Below are positions 1 to 7,024 of a stretch of DNA of 7,190 nt, one piece after another; the stretch's first letter is position 1; each line of letters starts with the position of its first letter. The DNA is from Gallionellales bacterium CG03_land_8_20_14_0_80_55_15 (GTDB taxonomy: Bacteria; Pseudomonadota; Gammaproteobacteria; Burkholderiales; Gallionellaceae): positions 1 to 7,190 of the forward strand of contig PEUR01000102.1 in the NCBI GenBank assembly GCA_002780675.1, in the 5' to 3' direction. Position numbers and translations under genes: made by a program. The notes under the pieces were generated by a model that saw only the letters and a program-made list of their open reading frames with translations, searched no databases and was not told the DNA's origin.

Positions 1-725
1 TGCAGCTTGATTTCTATCAGGCGCGGATTTTCACTGTTGGCAATCGCGCCGAGTCCATCCACGATCAAATCACGCAACTGCGTCTGTTGCATGATGATAG
101 CCTTGAGTTTGTTGGCTATTGGCAAAAACAACAGGTTGGCAAATGCCACGCCGTAGATGGTGGCAACAAAGGCGACCGCGATACCGCTGCCCAGCTTGCC
201 GGGTTCAGCCAGATTCTGCATGACGTGCATCAGCCCCAGCACCGCACCGATAATGCCGACCGTAGGCGAATACCCGGCAGCCGCTTCCCATACCCGCGCA
301 GCTTGCCAGCGCAACTGTTCCCAGGATTGCGTATCAATTTCCAGCACTTCACGAATTTCTGCGGCGCTATGCCCGTCCACCAGCAACTGCGCGCCTTTTA
401 GCAAAAACGGGTCGGTTATACCGGAAAGCCGCGCTTCCATAGCCAGCATCCCTTCCCTGCGCGTCAACGCTGCCCATTCGACCAATTGTCGGATGACTTC
501 GCGCTCGTCAGATTTGGGGGGGACAAACGCCCAACGTCCCATCTTGATGGACAGCAAAAAAACCTTGCGCGGACTTTGTACCATGACTGCGCCCAGCGTG
601 CCGCCAAATACGATCAGAAAAGCCGCGCCCTGAAACAGGATGCTGAAATCACTGCCCTCCAGTATCTGCCCGGTCATGATGCCCACAAGCGCCACCAACA
701 AACCCAATAGCGTCAGTTTGTCCAT
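1..725 (-). CDS. motC: MotC/MotA-family flagellar motor stator protein, C-terminus cut by window edge
   Basis: This is the channel-forming A subunit of the flagellar stator. It sits in the inner membrane with a MotB/MotD partner and turns ion flow into torque. I read 241 codons without a stop. PomA/MotC-type proteins are about 250 residues, so only a few residues are missing. Membrane segments lie near residues 4-20, 30-50, 152-171 and 182-203. The cytoplasmic loop carries TRREGMLAMEA (88-98), whose Arg89/90 and Glu97 match the charged residues of MotA that face FliG. The conserved prolines of the last two helices appear as SPTVGIIGAVLGL (153-165) and LLFLPIANKL (198-207). The texture is closer to Pseudomonas MotC than to E. 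coli MotA. The ATG overlaps the fliA stop by one base (TGATG), and AAAGG lies 6 bases upstream, which fixes the start. A motD/motB gene is expected beyond base 1. Family is near certain; the choice of motC over motA or pomA is less so. Confidence 0.93.
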   Translation of the reverse strand, partial: MDKLTLLGLLVALVGIMTGQILEGSDFSILFQGAAFLIVFGGTLGAVMVQSPRKVFLLSIKMGRWAFVPPKSDEREVIRQLVEWAALTRREGMLAMEARLSGITDPFLLKGAQLLVDGHSAAEIREVLEIDTQSWEQLRWQAARVWEAAAGYSPTVGIIGAVLGLMHVMQNLAEPGKLGSGIAVAFVATIYGVAFANLLFLPIANKLKAIIMQQTQLRDLIVDGLGAIANSENPRLIEIKL

Positions 726-1435
726 CAGTAACCTTTCAACCAGCCACGCAGACGAGCCACCGCCTGACTATGCAACTGCGAAATGCGCGATTCGCTGACA
801 CCGAACACTTCCCCCACTTCGCGCAGATTCATTTCCTGCTCATAAATCATGCCCATCAGTTGCCGCTCGCGTTCAGGCAGTTTTTCTATCGCCCGCATCA
901 ATTCCGCCTTGAACCTGTCATCCTGCAACAAGGCCAGCGGATCGGCATCGTCGCTAAACTCGAACCGCTCGAAAAAATCGTTGTGATCCTCGTCCTGAAA
1001 GTCTTCGTAATACACCAATTGCGCGCCGCGAGATTCCTGCAACATCTGCTGGTATTCTTCGAGCGGAATGCGCATTTCTTCGGCTATTTCGGCTTCATTG
1101 GGTGCTCTGCCCAATTTCTGTTGCATCCGGCTGATGGCTTGCTCGATTTTTCGCATATCCCGGCGCAGACTGCGCGGCAACCAGTCCGCGCTGCGCAATT
1201 CGTCCAGCATCGCGCCGCGTATGCGTTGCGTCGCATAGGTTTCAAACTGCGCACCGTGAATCTCGTCGTAGCGGCTTGCCGCGTCCAGCAAACCTATCAT
1301 GCCCGCCTGAATGATGTCGTCAATTTGCACGCTGTAAGGCAATTTTGTCATCATTTGATGAGCAATTCGCTTTACCAGCGGGGCATAATCCCGCAGGCAT
1401 TGATCCTTGTTTTTTAGTCCAGAGGCGTTATACAT
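725..1435 (-). CDS. fliA: Flagellar sigma factor FliA (sigma-28)
   Basis: This RNA polymerase sigma factor directs transcription of late flagellar genes (filament, motor, chemotaxis) and is held by anti-sigma FlgM until the hook is complete. At 236 residues it matches the family (E. coli about 239). Region 1.2/2 covers about residues 12-90, with the core-binding stretch IDDIIQAGMIGLLDAA (38-53) and the -10 recognition stretch FETYATQRIRGAMLDELR (64-81). Region 3 lies at about 91-135, with KLGRAPNEAEIAEEM. Region 4 fills 170-236, with KLPERERQLMGMIYEQEM (185-202) and the -35-binding helix-turn-helix LREVGEVFGVSESRISQLHS (204-223). The ATG is preceded by AAAGG at 1442-1446 with 6 bases of spacing. 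Its stop overlaps the motC start. A 66-base gap separates it from flhG, the only real intergenic space within the operon, and I see no good promoter there, so it is probably read from flhB onward. Confidence 0.98.
   Translation of the reverse strand: MYNASGLKNKDQCLRDYAPLVKRIAHQMMTKLPYSVQIDDIIQAGMIGLLDAASRYDEIHGAQFETYATQRIRGAMLDELRSADWLPRSLRRDMRKIEQAISRMQQKLGRAPNEAEIAEEMRIPLEEYQQMLQESRGAQLVYYEDFQDEDHNDFFERFEFSDDADPLALLQDDRFKAELMRAIEKLPERERQLMGMIYEQEMNLREVGEVFGVSESRISQLHSQAVARLRGWLKGY
732..736 (-). promoter_or_regulatory. Ribosome binding site of motC inside the fliA end
   Basis: AAAGG on the minus strand lies 6 bases before the motC ATG, within the codons for the last residues of FliA. With the TGATG junction it points to termination-reinitiation coupling of fliA and motC. 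Confidence 0.65.
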
Positions 1436-1501
1436 AATCGGCCTTTAATCGTTGGTCGCAGGGGTATATAGCAATACGCCCTGTTGAATTATTGGATGTC
1501 G
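1436..1501 (-). other. flhG-fliA intergenic gap
   Basis: This 66-base spacer is the only non-overlapping junction in the operon. It holds the fliA ribosome binding site (AAAGG, 1442-1446) and an AT-rich patch, TATATA, at about 1465-1470 on the minus strand. I find no well-spaced -35 partner, no sigma-54 -24/-12 pair and no hairpin followed by a T run. Read as a spacer; a weak fliA promoter cannot be excluded. Confidence 0.6.
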
Positions 1502-2425
1502 TCAGCAACTCACTACGGCTGTGCGCGCCAGTTGCGCGATCAGGTTTTTCATCATCTGTGCAATACCGCCTGCCATTTCATCCTGATGCAGTGTCATCTG
1601 TAATACGCCTTGCGACAATGCCAAATAAGACTGCGTCGAAAGGGCAGCGGGGTATGCCTCTACCACCGACCTCGCCAATTGCGTCGCACGTTTCATTTGC
1701 TCATCCAGCGGGATGCAACCCAGGTATTCCAGGCGGGCAGCCAAATTACTGCGCGCCACTTTTTCCATATTGCCGAACACCAATCGGGCTGTTTTTTCAT
1801 CCGCCACCTTGTTTACCACCACTTCAAAACGCAGCCGGGCATTTTCCAACGCCAGCCGTTTAATCAACCCATAGCTCTCGGTGATGCCGCTTGCGGTCGC
1901 ATCCATTACCACCAGCAACCTCACCCCGGGTGCCAGACTCGAGGATATGACATGTCCGGCCAGCATCGCCGCATCTACCAACACAATATCTACGCCCCCG
2001 CTCACTTCGGACAGAGCCGCTTCCATACTTTGCTGCTCGGATGCCTGCAAACTTGCCAGCGCGCGCAGCGCGCGCGAGGCAGGCAGGATGACATAGCCTT
2101 TACCCTGCAATATCGCATCGCGTATCTGGCATTTTCCCTGTGCCACATCCAGCAAATCATAGCGGGCGAATAATCCCAGGCTATCCGTCAAATTATGCGG
2201 CGCGGGATTCTCGTCCAGCACTAGCACATCCTTGCCGGCACCCGCCAGCGCACTAGCCAGATTGAGTGTCACACTGGTGCGCCCCACGCCTTGTTTACCT
2301 GACACCAGCGTAATCACCTGGGTTTGATTACTCACCAGTAATCTGCGCAACCCTTCGGCCTGGTCAATCCCCGCTGCAATTTTGGCCGAACTTCTCAATT
2401 TACCCTCCGCACTGTCAGAGCGCAT
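1502..2425 (-). CDS. flhG: Flagellar number regulator FlhG/FleN, MinD-like, with degenerate ATPase motifs
   Basis: FlhG (FleN, YlxH) is a MinD/ParA-family protein that limits flagellar number and stimulates the GTPase of FlhF. The protein is 307 residues. The family's N-terminal FlhF-activating motif DQAxxLR is present as DQAEGLR (21-27). The fold follows: P-loop SGKQGVGRTS (42-51), strand 2 with VLVLDENPAP (67-76), the switch-II region VLVDAAMLAG (148-157), TASGITESYGLIKRL (177-191), VVVNKV (202-207), and a C-terminal amphipathic stretch, about 288-304, that resembles a MinD-type membrane-targeting helix. Signature Lys44 is kept, but the P-loop Lys is Arg49 and the usual second Asp of the strand-2 DxD is Asn73. 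ATP hydrolysis may therefore be weak or altered. The start lies inside flhF (11-base overlap, 2415-2425), with GAGGTG just upstream. The annotation rests on the DQA motif, the fold and the position between flhF and fliA. Confidence 0.93.
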   Translation of the reverse strand: MRSDSAEGKLRSSAKIAAGIDQAEGLRRLLVSNQTQVITLVSGKQGVGRTSVTLNLASALAGAGKDVLVLDENPAPHNLTDSLGLFARYDLLDVAQGKCQIRDAILQGKGYVILPASRALRALASLQASEQQSMEAALSEVSGGVDIVLVDAAMLAGHVISSSLAPGVRLLVVMDATASGITESYGLIKRLALENARLRFEVVVNKVADEKTARLVFGNMEKVARSNLAARLEYLGCIPLDEQMKRATQLARSVVEAYPAALSTQSYLALSQGVLQMTLHQDEMAGGIAQMMKNLIAQLARTAVVSC

Positions 2426-3746
2426 AGCTCACCTCGCCTGTGGGTGAGACCGCCACCCCCGAAGTCATCTCGGTTGCGGGCATCATCCCGGTTGCCGCCA
2501 TCAGCACTGGAAAATCTTGTTCGTTCAGGGTAAACGGTGATTTTTCTTCCACCAGTTTAAACACGCGATGCAGCAACACCTCAATACTGACCGGATGCAA
2601 ATCTTCCGGCACGCGCTGCCCGTTCGCCATGTAATGCATCACCAGACGATGGCGCACCACCACATCCAGCATTCCTCCCAGAGTCACGGCTTCATCCAGC
2701 TTGGTGGCAATGCAGCCGATCACCTTGCTGCCGTGGTACATGCGCACCACTTCTTCCAGAGTATCGCCGCTACTGGCGGAGTTCAGCACCAACAACCGCT
2801 GCACCCCACTCGCGTCAAACATATCGCCCTGCTCGGCAACACGTTCATCGCGTTGCCCCATCCCGACCGTATCAATCAGCACCAGATGCTTGTGGCGCAA
2901 GGCAGAAAGCGTCAAGCGTAAATCGTCTCCATCCTTCACCGAATGCACGGACACCCCGAGTATCTTGCCGTAAATCTTGAGTTGTTCATAAGCGCCGATA
3001 CGATAGCTATCCGTGGTCAGCAACGCGACTTTATCCGCGCCGTAGCGCACCACGGCACGCGCCGCCAGTTTGGCGGTAGTGGTGGTTTTGCCCACCCCGG
3101 TCGGACCTATCAGCGCATACACACCGCCCTTGGCAATAATGTCATCTTCTTCACCGGCGACATGCACATTGCGTTTCAAAACCTGTTTAATCCATGCCTC
3201 GCCCTTGTCGTGACCTGCTGGCATCTTGTCCAATAATTGCCTTGCCAGCAAAGTACTGAATCCGGCATTGAGCATACGACGCAATAAGCCTGCACGTTGC
3301 GGGTCACGCTGCTGAACGTTATTCCATGACAAGGCTTCGATCTGCTTTTGCAGCGTGCTGTGCATCGCCTTGATTTCTACCAAGAGCGAAGATTCCGCCG
3401 TAAGCGGTGCCAGAGGAGTTGCAATAACAGCCGGATTTGCGCTTTTTAGAGTGGTGGCGCACTCCCCTATTTCAGCCTCCCGATCGCGTCCGGGCTCGTT
3501 ATGCTGCACGGCTTGTTGTATCGCTTGATTGCGTTGATCCTGCTCCGCTCTGGGATAACGTCTTGCTTCCCGCACACGGGTGGCTGATTCCGTCAACTGC
3601 TCCATCGCTTCATTCGCCATGGCGACGATTTCTACACCTTGCGAGGTAGTGCGATTCGACAGGATAACGGCTTCATCGCCCAATTCGTTATGAATTTCCC
3701 TGAGCGCCTGACGTGCTGTGGGCGCGATGAATTTTCTGATGTTCAT
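2415..3746 (-). CDS. flhF: Flagellar placement GTPase FlhF (SRP family)
   Basis: FlhF is the third SRP-type GTPase, beside Ffh and FtsY. It marks the cell pole where a flagellum is built and recruits early basal-body parts. The 443-residue protein has an N-terminal B domain (1 to about 50, opening MNIRKFIAPTARQALREIHN), a variable charged linker (about 55-130), an N domain (about 150-205) and a G domain (206 to about 400). Nucleotide motifs are intact: G1 GPTGVGKTTTT (214-224), G2/insertion region TTDSYRIGAYEQL (244-256), G3 DTVGMGQRD (292-300) and G4 TKLDE (348-352). About 40 residues follow the G domain as a weakly conserved tail. The ATG forms an ATGA overlap with the flhA stop and has a strong ribosome binding site. 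The gene overlaps flhG by 11 bases. Together flhF and flhG suggest polar rather than peritrichous flagella. Confidence 0.98.
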   Translation of the reverse strand: MNIRKFIAPTARQALREIHNELGDEAVILSNRTTSQGVEIVAMANEAMEQLTESATRVREARRYPRAEQDQRNQAIQQAVQHNEPGRDREAEIGECATTLKSANPAVIATPLAPLTAESSLLVEIKAMHSTLQKQIEALSWNNVQQRDPQRAGLLRRMLNAGFSTLLARQLLDKMPAGHDKGEAWIKQVLKRNVHVAGEEDDIIAKGGVYALIGPTGVGKTTTTAKLAARAVVRYGADKVALLTTDSYRIGAYEQLKIYGKILGVSVHSVKDGDDLRLTLSALRHKHLVLIDTVGMGQRDERVAEQGDMFDASGVQRLLVLNSASSGDTLEEVVRMYHGSKVIGCIATKLDEAVTLGGMLDVVVRHRLVMHYMANGQRVPEDLHPVSIEVLLHRVFKLVEEKSPFTLNEQDFPVLMAATGMMPATEMTSGVAVSPTGEVSYAL

Positions 3747-5830
3747 AGTGTTCCTCCTACCATTGCTGTCACCCGGATGGTTTTGAAGTCCGGCACTTCA
3801 TCATGCGAAATCACCCTTAAATTCGGTACGGTGCGTTTCAGGAAGCGCGCCAGCAAATCGCGCAACGGCCCGGGAACCAGCATCACTGCGGGCAAGCCCA
3901 TCTGTTCCTGCACCTGCACCGCCTCGCGCGATTCGCGCAGCACGGTATCCGCCAGTCCAGGTTCGATGCCCATGCCGTTCTGGCTCGCCTGCATGGCCTG
4001 CATCAGCACATGTTCCAACTCCTTATCCATGCCGATTACCTGCAATTCCTGAGCGGCGGGATAAAATTGCTGGACGATGGCGGGTCCCAGTGCAATGCGT
4101 ACCCATGAGGTCAATTGATGCGCGTCCTGAGAGCGCGTTGCATTGTCGGCCAGCGTCTCGACAATGGTGCGCATATCGCGGATGTGCATGCCTTCATCCA
4201 GCAGGTTTTGCAACACCTTCTGCACCACGCCCAGCGGCAATGTCTTGGGAACGAGGTCTTCCACCAATTTGGGTGCCGTCTTGCCGAGATGTTCGAGCAA
4301 CTGTTGCACCTCTTGCCGCCCCAGCAATTCAGCCGAACGGGTGCTGAGCAGATGGCTCAGATGGGTCGCCACCACGGTGCCGGGATCAACCACGGTATAC
4401 CCCATCACCTGCGCCTGTTCGCGCAGCGCCGCATCTATCCACACGGCGGGCAGGCCGAATGCCGGATCCTGTGTTTGTGTACCGACCAACACGCCCGTCA
4501 CGTTACCCGGATTGATCGCCAAAAACTGGTGCGGATAAGCCTCGCCGCTGCCTATCTCCACGCCTTTAAGCGTGATGCGGTAAGCATTCGGACGCAGGTC
4601 CAGGTTGTCGCGAATATGCACCGAAGGCGGCAAAAAGCCGATGTCCTGGGTAAATTTCTTGCGTATCCCCTTGATTCTGAGCAATAAATCTCCGTCTTGA
4701 GCCTTGTCAACCAGCGCGATCAAACGATAGCCTACTTCCAGACCCAGCACGTCCACTTGCGCGACATCCTCCCAACTCGCTTCGGACGCTTCAGTAATGA
4801 CGGGAGAGGTCTCTACGCTGGCCTGTTGCAGATCCGCCGCCTGTTCGGTCTTTTGCGACAAATGGAAAGCCAGCCAGAGCATTCCGCCCGCCAGCAGCAG
4901 GAACGGGACGTGCGGCATCCCCGGAATCAGCCCCAACATGCCGACAATCGCGGCGGTCAACATGATGACTTGCGGCTGCTTGAACAATTGCCCCAGCAAC
5001 TGCTCACCGATATTCTCGTCGGTGGAGACACGGCTGACCACCACGCCGGCGGCGGTCGAAATTACCAGCGCGGGAATCTGTGCGACCAGACCATCACCAA
5101 TCGCCAACAGGGTATAAGTCTTGGCGGCCAGCGACATGTCCATATTGTGTTGCAGCACACCGACAATCAGCCCGCCTATTAAATTGATGAACAAAATGAT
5201 GATGCCGGCAATCGCGTCGCCGCGCACAAACTTGGAAGCACCATCCATCGCACCGTAGAAATCGGCTTCCTGAGAAATTTCTTTACGACGTGTGCGCGCC
5301 ACATCTTCGCCTATCAGTCCGGCGTTCAGGTCGGCATCAATCGCCATTTGTTTGCCGGGCATCGCATCCAGGGTGAAGCGCGCGCCCACTTCGGCGATAC
5401 GACCCGCGCCCTTGGTGATAACCATAAAGTTGATAACCACCAGAATCGCGAACACCACGATACCGACCGCGTAATTACCGCCCACCAGAAACTGGCCGAA
5501 AGACTCGATCACCTTACCCGCCGCATCTCCGCCCGTATGACCTTGCAGCAACACCACGCGGGTCGAGGCCACGTTCAGCGACAAACGCAGCAAAGTGGTC
5601 ATCAGCAGAATCGTCGGGAAAGCGACGAAATCCAGCGCCTTGGTGGTATTCATGCTGATCAGCAACACCATCACCGCCACCGCGATGTTAAAGGTGAACA
5701 GGATGTCCAGCAGGAATGGCGGCAAAGGCAAAACCATCATCGCCAGGATCATCACGATCAGCACAGGCCCTACCATGCCGCGCAGGTTCAGACTACGTTT
5801 GATGATACCCATCACCGCGCTCATATTCAT
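3743..5830 (-). CDS. flhA: Flagellar type III export gate protein FlhA
   Basis: FlhA is the largest component of the flagellar export gate. Its membrane part uses the proton motive force, and its cytoplasmic ring docks chaperone-substrate complexes. The 695 residues match the family (about 690-700). About eight membrane segments fill residues 20-325. The FHIPEP-family signature lies in the cytoplasmic loop (144-165: RIAEVGARFTLDA then MPGKQMAID). It is followed by RRKEISQEADFYGAMDGA (181-198) and Asp205 in RGDAIAG, equivalent to the functionally important Asp208 of Salmonella. A linker rich in Gln, Glu and Ser (about 326-358) joins the soluble domain (360-695), which includes QDIGFLPPSVHIRDNL (395-410). 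The start forms an ATGA overlap with the flhB stop and has AGGAG 7 bases upstream. Nothing looks truncated. Confidence 0.99.
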   Translation of the reverse strand: MNMSAVMGIIKRSLNLRGMVGPVLIVMILAMMVLPLPPFLLDILFTFNIAVAVMVLLISMNTTKALDFVAFPTILLMTTLLRLSLNVASTRVVLLQGHTGGDAAGKVIESFGQFLVGGNYAVGIVVFAILVVINFMVITKGAGRIAEVGARFTLDAMPGKQMAIDADLNAGLIGEDVARTRRKEISQEADFYGAMDGASKFVRGDAIAGIIILFINLIGGLIVGVLQHNMDMSLAAKTYTLLAIGDGLVAQIPALVISTAAGVVVSRVSTDENIGEQLLGQLFKQPQVIMLTAAIVGMLGLIPGMPHVPFLLLAGGMLWLAFHLSQKTEQAADLQQASVETSPVITEASEASWEDVAQVDVLGLEVGYRLIALVDKAQDGDLLLRIKGIRKKFTQDIGFLPPSVHIRDNLDLRPNAYRITLKGVEIGSGEAYPHQFLAINPGNVTGVLVGTQTQDPAFGLPAVWIDAALREQAQVMGYTVVDPGTVVATHLSHLLSTRSAELLGRQEVQQLLEHLGKTAPKLVEDLVPKTLPLGVVQKVLQNLLDEGMHIRDMRTIVETLADNATRSQDAHQLTSWVRIALGPAIVQQFYPAAQELQVIGMDKELEHVLMQAMQASQNGMGIEPGLADTVLRESREAVQVQEQMGLPAVMLVPGPLRDLLARFLKRTVPNLRVISHDEVPDFKTIRVTAMVGGTL
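3752..3758 (-). promoter_or_regulatory. Strong ribosome binding site of flhF
   Basis: AGGAGGA on the minus strand lies 5 bases before the flhF ATG and inside the last codons of flhA, which encode Val-Gly-Gly-Thr. It is the closest match to the full Shine-Dalgarno consensus in the window. It fixes the flhF start and suggests FlhF is well translated, in addition to being coupled to flhA. Confidence 0.85.
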
Positions 5831-6975
5831 AAAGCAACTCCTGCATTGGCTGGGTCAAGTTCGACAGGAACGGGCAACGCGCCAGGTTGCTGCGGACGGT
5901 TGCCCCCTTGCGACTGATAGGTTTTCAACTGATAAACGTAGGCCAGCACTTCGGCGACAGCGTTATACAAGGCTTCCGGGATAGCTTCACCAATCTGGGT
6001 ATGTTTGTGCAGAGCACGCGCCAGCGGCGGGGCTTCGAGGATAGGCACATGATTTTCCTCAGCAATTTCGCGTATCCTCCTGGCGATCAGATCAGCGCCC
6101 TTCGCCACCACGGTCGGCGCACGCATCCCGGTATCGCTATATTTCAACGCCACGGCATAGTGGGTCGGGTTAGTCACCACCACATCGGCAGTCGGGATCG
6201 CTTCCATCATGCGGCGGCGGGCGATTTCACGCTGCATACTGCGGATGCGCCCCTTGACCATCGGATCGCCCTCGGTTTCCTTGGATTCCTTGCGCACTTC
6301 TTCTTTGGTCATCTTCAGCTTCTTGTTGTTTTCATAAAGCTGGAACGGCACATCCACGGCCACGATTAACAGCATCGCAGCAGTAATGGACAAGAAACTG
6401 ACCCCGATCAGATGCCCCATTTGCGGGATAGCCGAAGCAACCGAAAGCGTGGCGAGCTGCATCACATCGGCGCGATGACCCCAGATAACCCAGGTCGCAA
6501 TCCCGCCCACCACAAGCGCCTTGGCAATCGTCTTGGTCAACTCCACCAATGAATTTACGGAAAACATCCGCGCCACACCGGAAACCGGATTCATGCGCGA
6601 AAACTGCGGCATCAGCGACTCAGTGCTGAACAACCAGCCGTTCAGTGCCAACGGCGAAAACAAGGCCGCCAGCACCAGCAACAACAATACAGGGGCAAAA
6701 GTGATCAGCATCGCCAGGGAAAGATCGTACAAATGCGGAACCATCAATTCCGGCTTGAAAACCAGTTCCTGATTGATGGTCAGCCCATCCTGCACCATCT
6801 GCACCATCTGCCGGGTAAGCGATGCGCCCATAAACCAAAAGCCCCCGCCACCCGCCAGCAACACGGCAAACGTGGACAACTCGCGCGAGCGCGCCACCTG
6901 ACCTTTTTCTCTTGCCTGGTCTAGTTTCCTCTGTGAGGGTTGTTCTGTTTTTTCTAAATCGCTGTCTTCTGACAT
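5827..6975 (-). CDS. flhB: Flagellar type III export switch protein FlhB
   Basis: FlhB is the inner-membrane export-gate protein that switches secretion from rod/hook to filament substrates. It has 382 residues (Salmonella 383). The cytoplasmic N-terminus carries the typical motif LEKTEQPSQRKLDQAREKGQ (7-26). Four membrane segments lie near 33-55, 88-112, 143-167 and 185-210. A basic linker (about 216-262) leads to the autocleavage motif NPTH at 269-272, the same numbering as Salmonella, where the chain is cut between Asn269 and Pro270. The C-terminal domain continues with HYAVALKY, APTVVAKGADLIARRIREIA (286-305) and PLARALH (317-323). A Pro/Gln-rich tail (about 355-382) is likely disordered. 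The ATG has GGAG at 6982-6985 with 6 bases of spacing. As first gene of the operon, it sits behind the candidate promoter region. Confidence 0.99.
   Translation of the reverse strand: MSEDSDLEKTEQPSQRKLDQAREKGQVARSRELSTFAVLLAGGGGFWFMGASLTRQMVQMVQDGLTINQELVFKPELMVPHLYDLSLAMLITFAPVLLLLVLAALFSPLALNGWLFSTESLMPQFSRMNPVSGVARMFSVNSLVELTKTIAKALVVGGIATWVIWGHRADVMQLATLSVASAIPQMGHLIGVSFLSITAAMLLIVAVDVPFQLYENNKKLKMTKEEVRKESKETEGDPMVKGRIRSMQREIARRRMMEAIPTADVVVTNPTHYAVALKYSDTGMRAPTVVAKGADLIARRIREIAEENHVPILEAPPLARALHKHTQIGEAIPEALYNAVAEVLAYVYQLKTYQSQGGNRPQQPGALPVPVELDPANAGVAL
5838..5842 (-). promoter_or_regulatory. Ribosome binding site of flhA
   Basis: AGGAG on the minus strand lies 7 bases before the flhA ATG and inside the end of flhB. 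It supports the start in the ATGA overlap rather than the downstream Met3 or Met7. Confidence 0.8.
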
Positions 6976-6983
6976 GATGCGCT

Positions 6984-7006
6984 CCGATGGTTATGACCAT
7001 TATCGG
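6984..7006 (-). repeat. Inverted repeat / hairpin overlapping the flhB ribosome binding site
   Basis: On the minus strand, CCGATAATGGT (7006-6996) and ACCATCGG (6991-6984) can pair into an 8-bp stem with a 3-base bulge around the loop CATA. The right arm contains the first two G of the flhB GGAG site, and the left arm overlaps the GCCGATAA octamer. The DNA palindrome could also be a protein-binding site. Pairing is seen by eye; no folding energy was computed. Confidence 0.5.
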
Positions 7007-7024
7007 CAAACCAGCGAAACTTCA
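7000..7024 (-). promoter_or_regulatory. Candidate sigma-28 (FliA) promoter of flhB
   Basis: The minus strand carries GCCGATAA at 7000-7007, a perfect match to the enteric FliA -10 consensus. TGAAGTTT at 7017-7024 matches 7 of 8 positions of the -35 consensus TAAAGTTT. The spacer is 9 bases instead of the usual 11, the main weakness. Transcription would start at about 6993, leaving a leader of roughly 18 bases that still contains the GGAG ribosome binding site. If real, FliA would activate the operon that encodes it. Confidence 0.45.

Noticed and set aside
770..1417. Long plus-strand open frame (215 codons) opposite fliA
   Set aside because: It lies entirely antisense to an unmistakable FliA, its protein resembles no family I know, and codon bias on the opposite strand explains the absence of stops.
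1434..1441. GCCGATTA at the fliA start as a second sigma-28 -10 element
   Set aside because: It overlaps the fliA start codon, so a transcript would begin inside the gene, and no suitable -35 precedes it. A 7 of 8 match here is likely chance.
2059..2076. Alternating GC tract (GCGCGCGCAGCGCGCGC) within flhG
   Set aside because: It is explained by Ala/Arg/Leu codons in a moderately GC-rich genome; no further structure or repeat pattern supports a regulatory or Z-DNA role.
2279..2281. Arg49 in FlhG as a sequencing error
   Set aside because: Changing Lys to CGC would need at least two substitutions (AAA/AAG to CGC needs three), and other ATPase positions are altered too, so the divergence looks genuine.
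5348..5917. Plus-strand open frame rich in His, Gln and Arg opposite flhA/flhB
   Set aside because: The composition is the usual shadow of a hydrophobic membrane protein gene read on the other strand; it spans the flhB-flhA junction and has no recognisable domain.
6620..7009. Minus-strand open frame of 129 codons overlapping flhB in another frame
   Set aside because: It is out of frame with FlhB, which has a clear start, ribosome binding site and full-length homology. It looks like an alternate-frame shadow rather than evidence of a frameshift.
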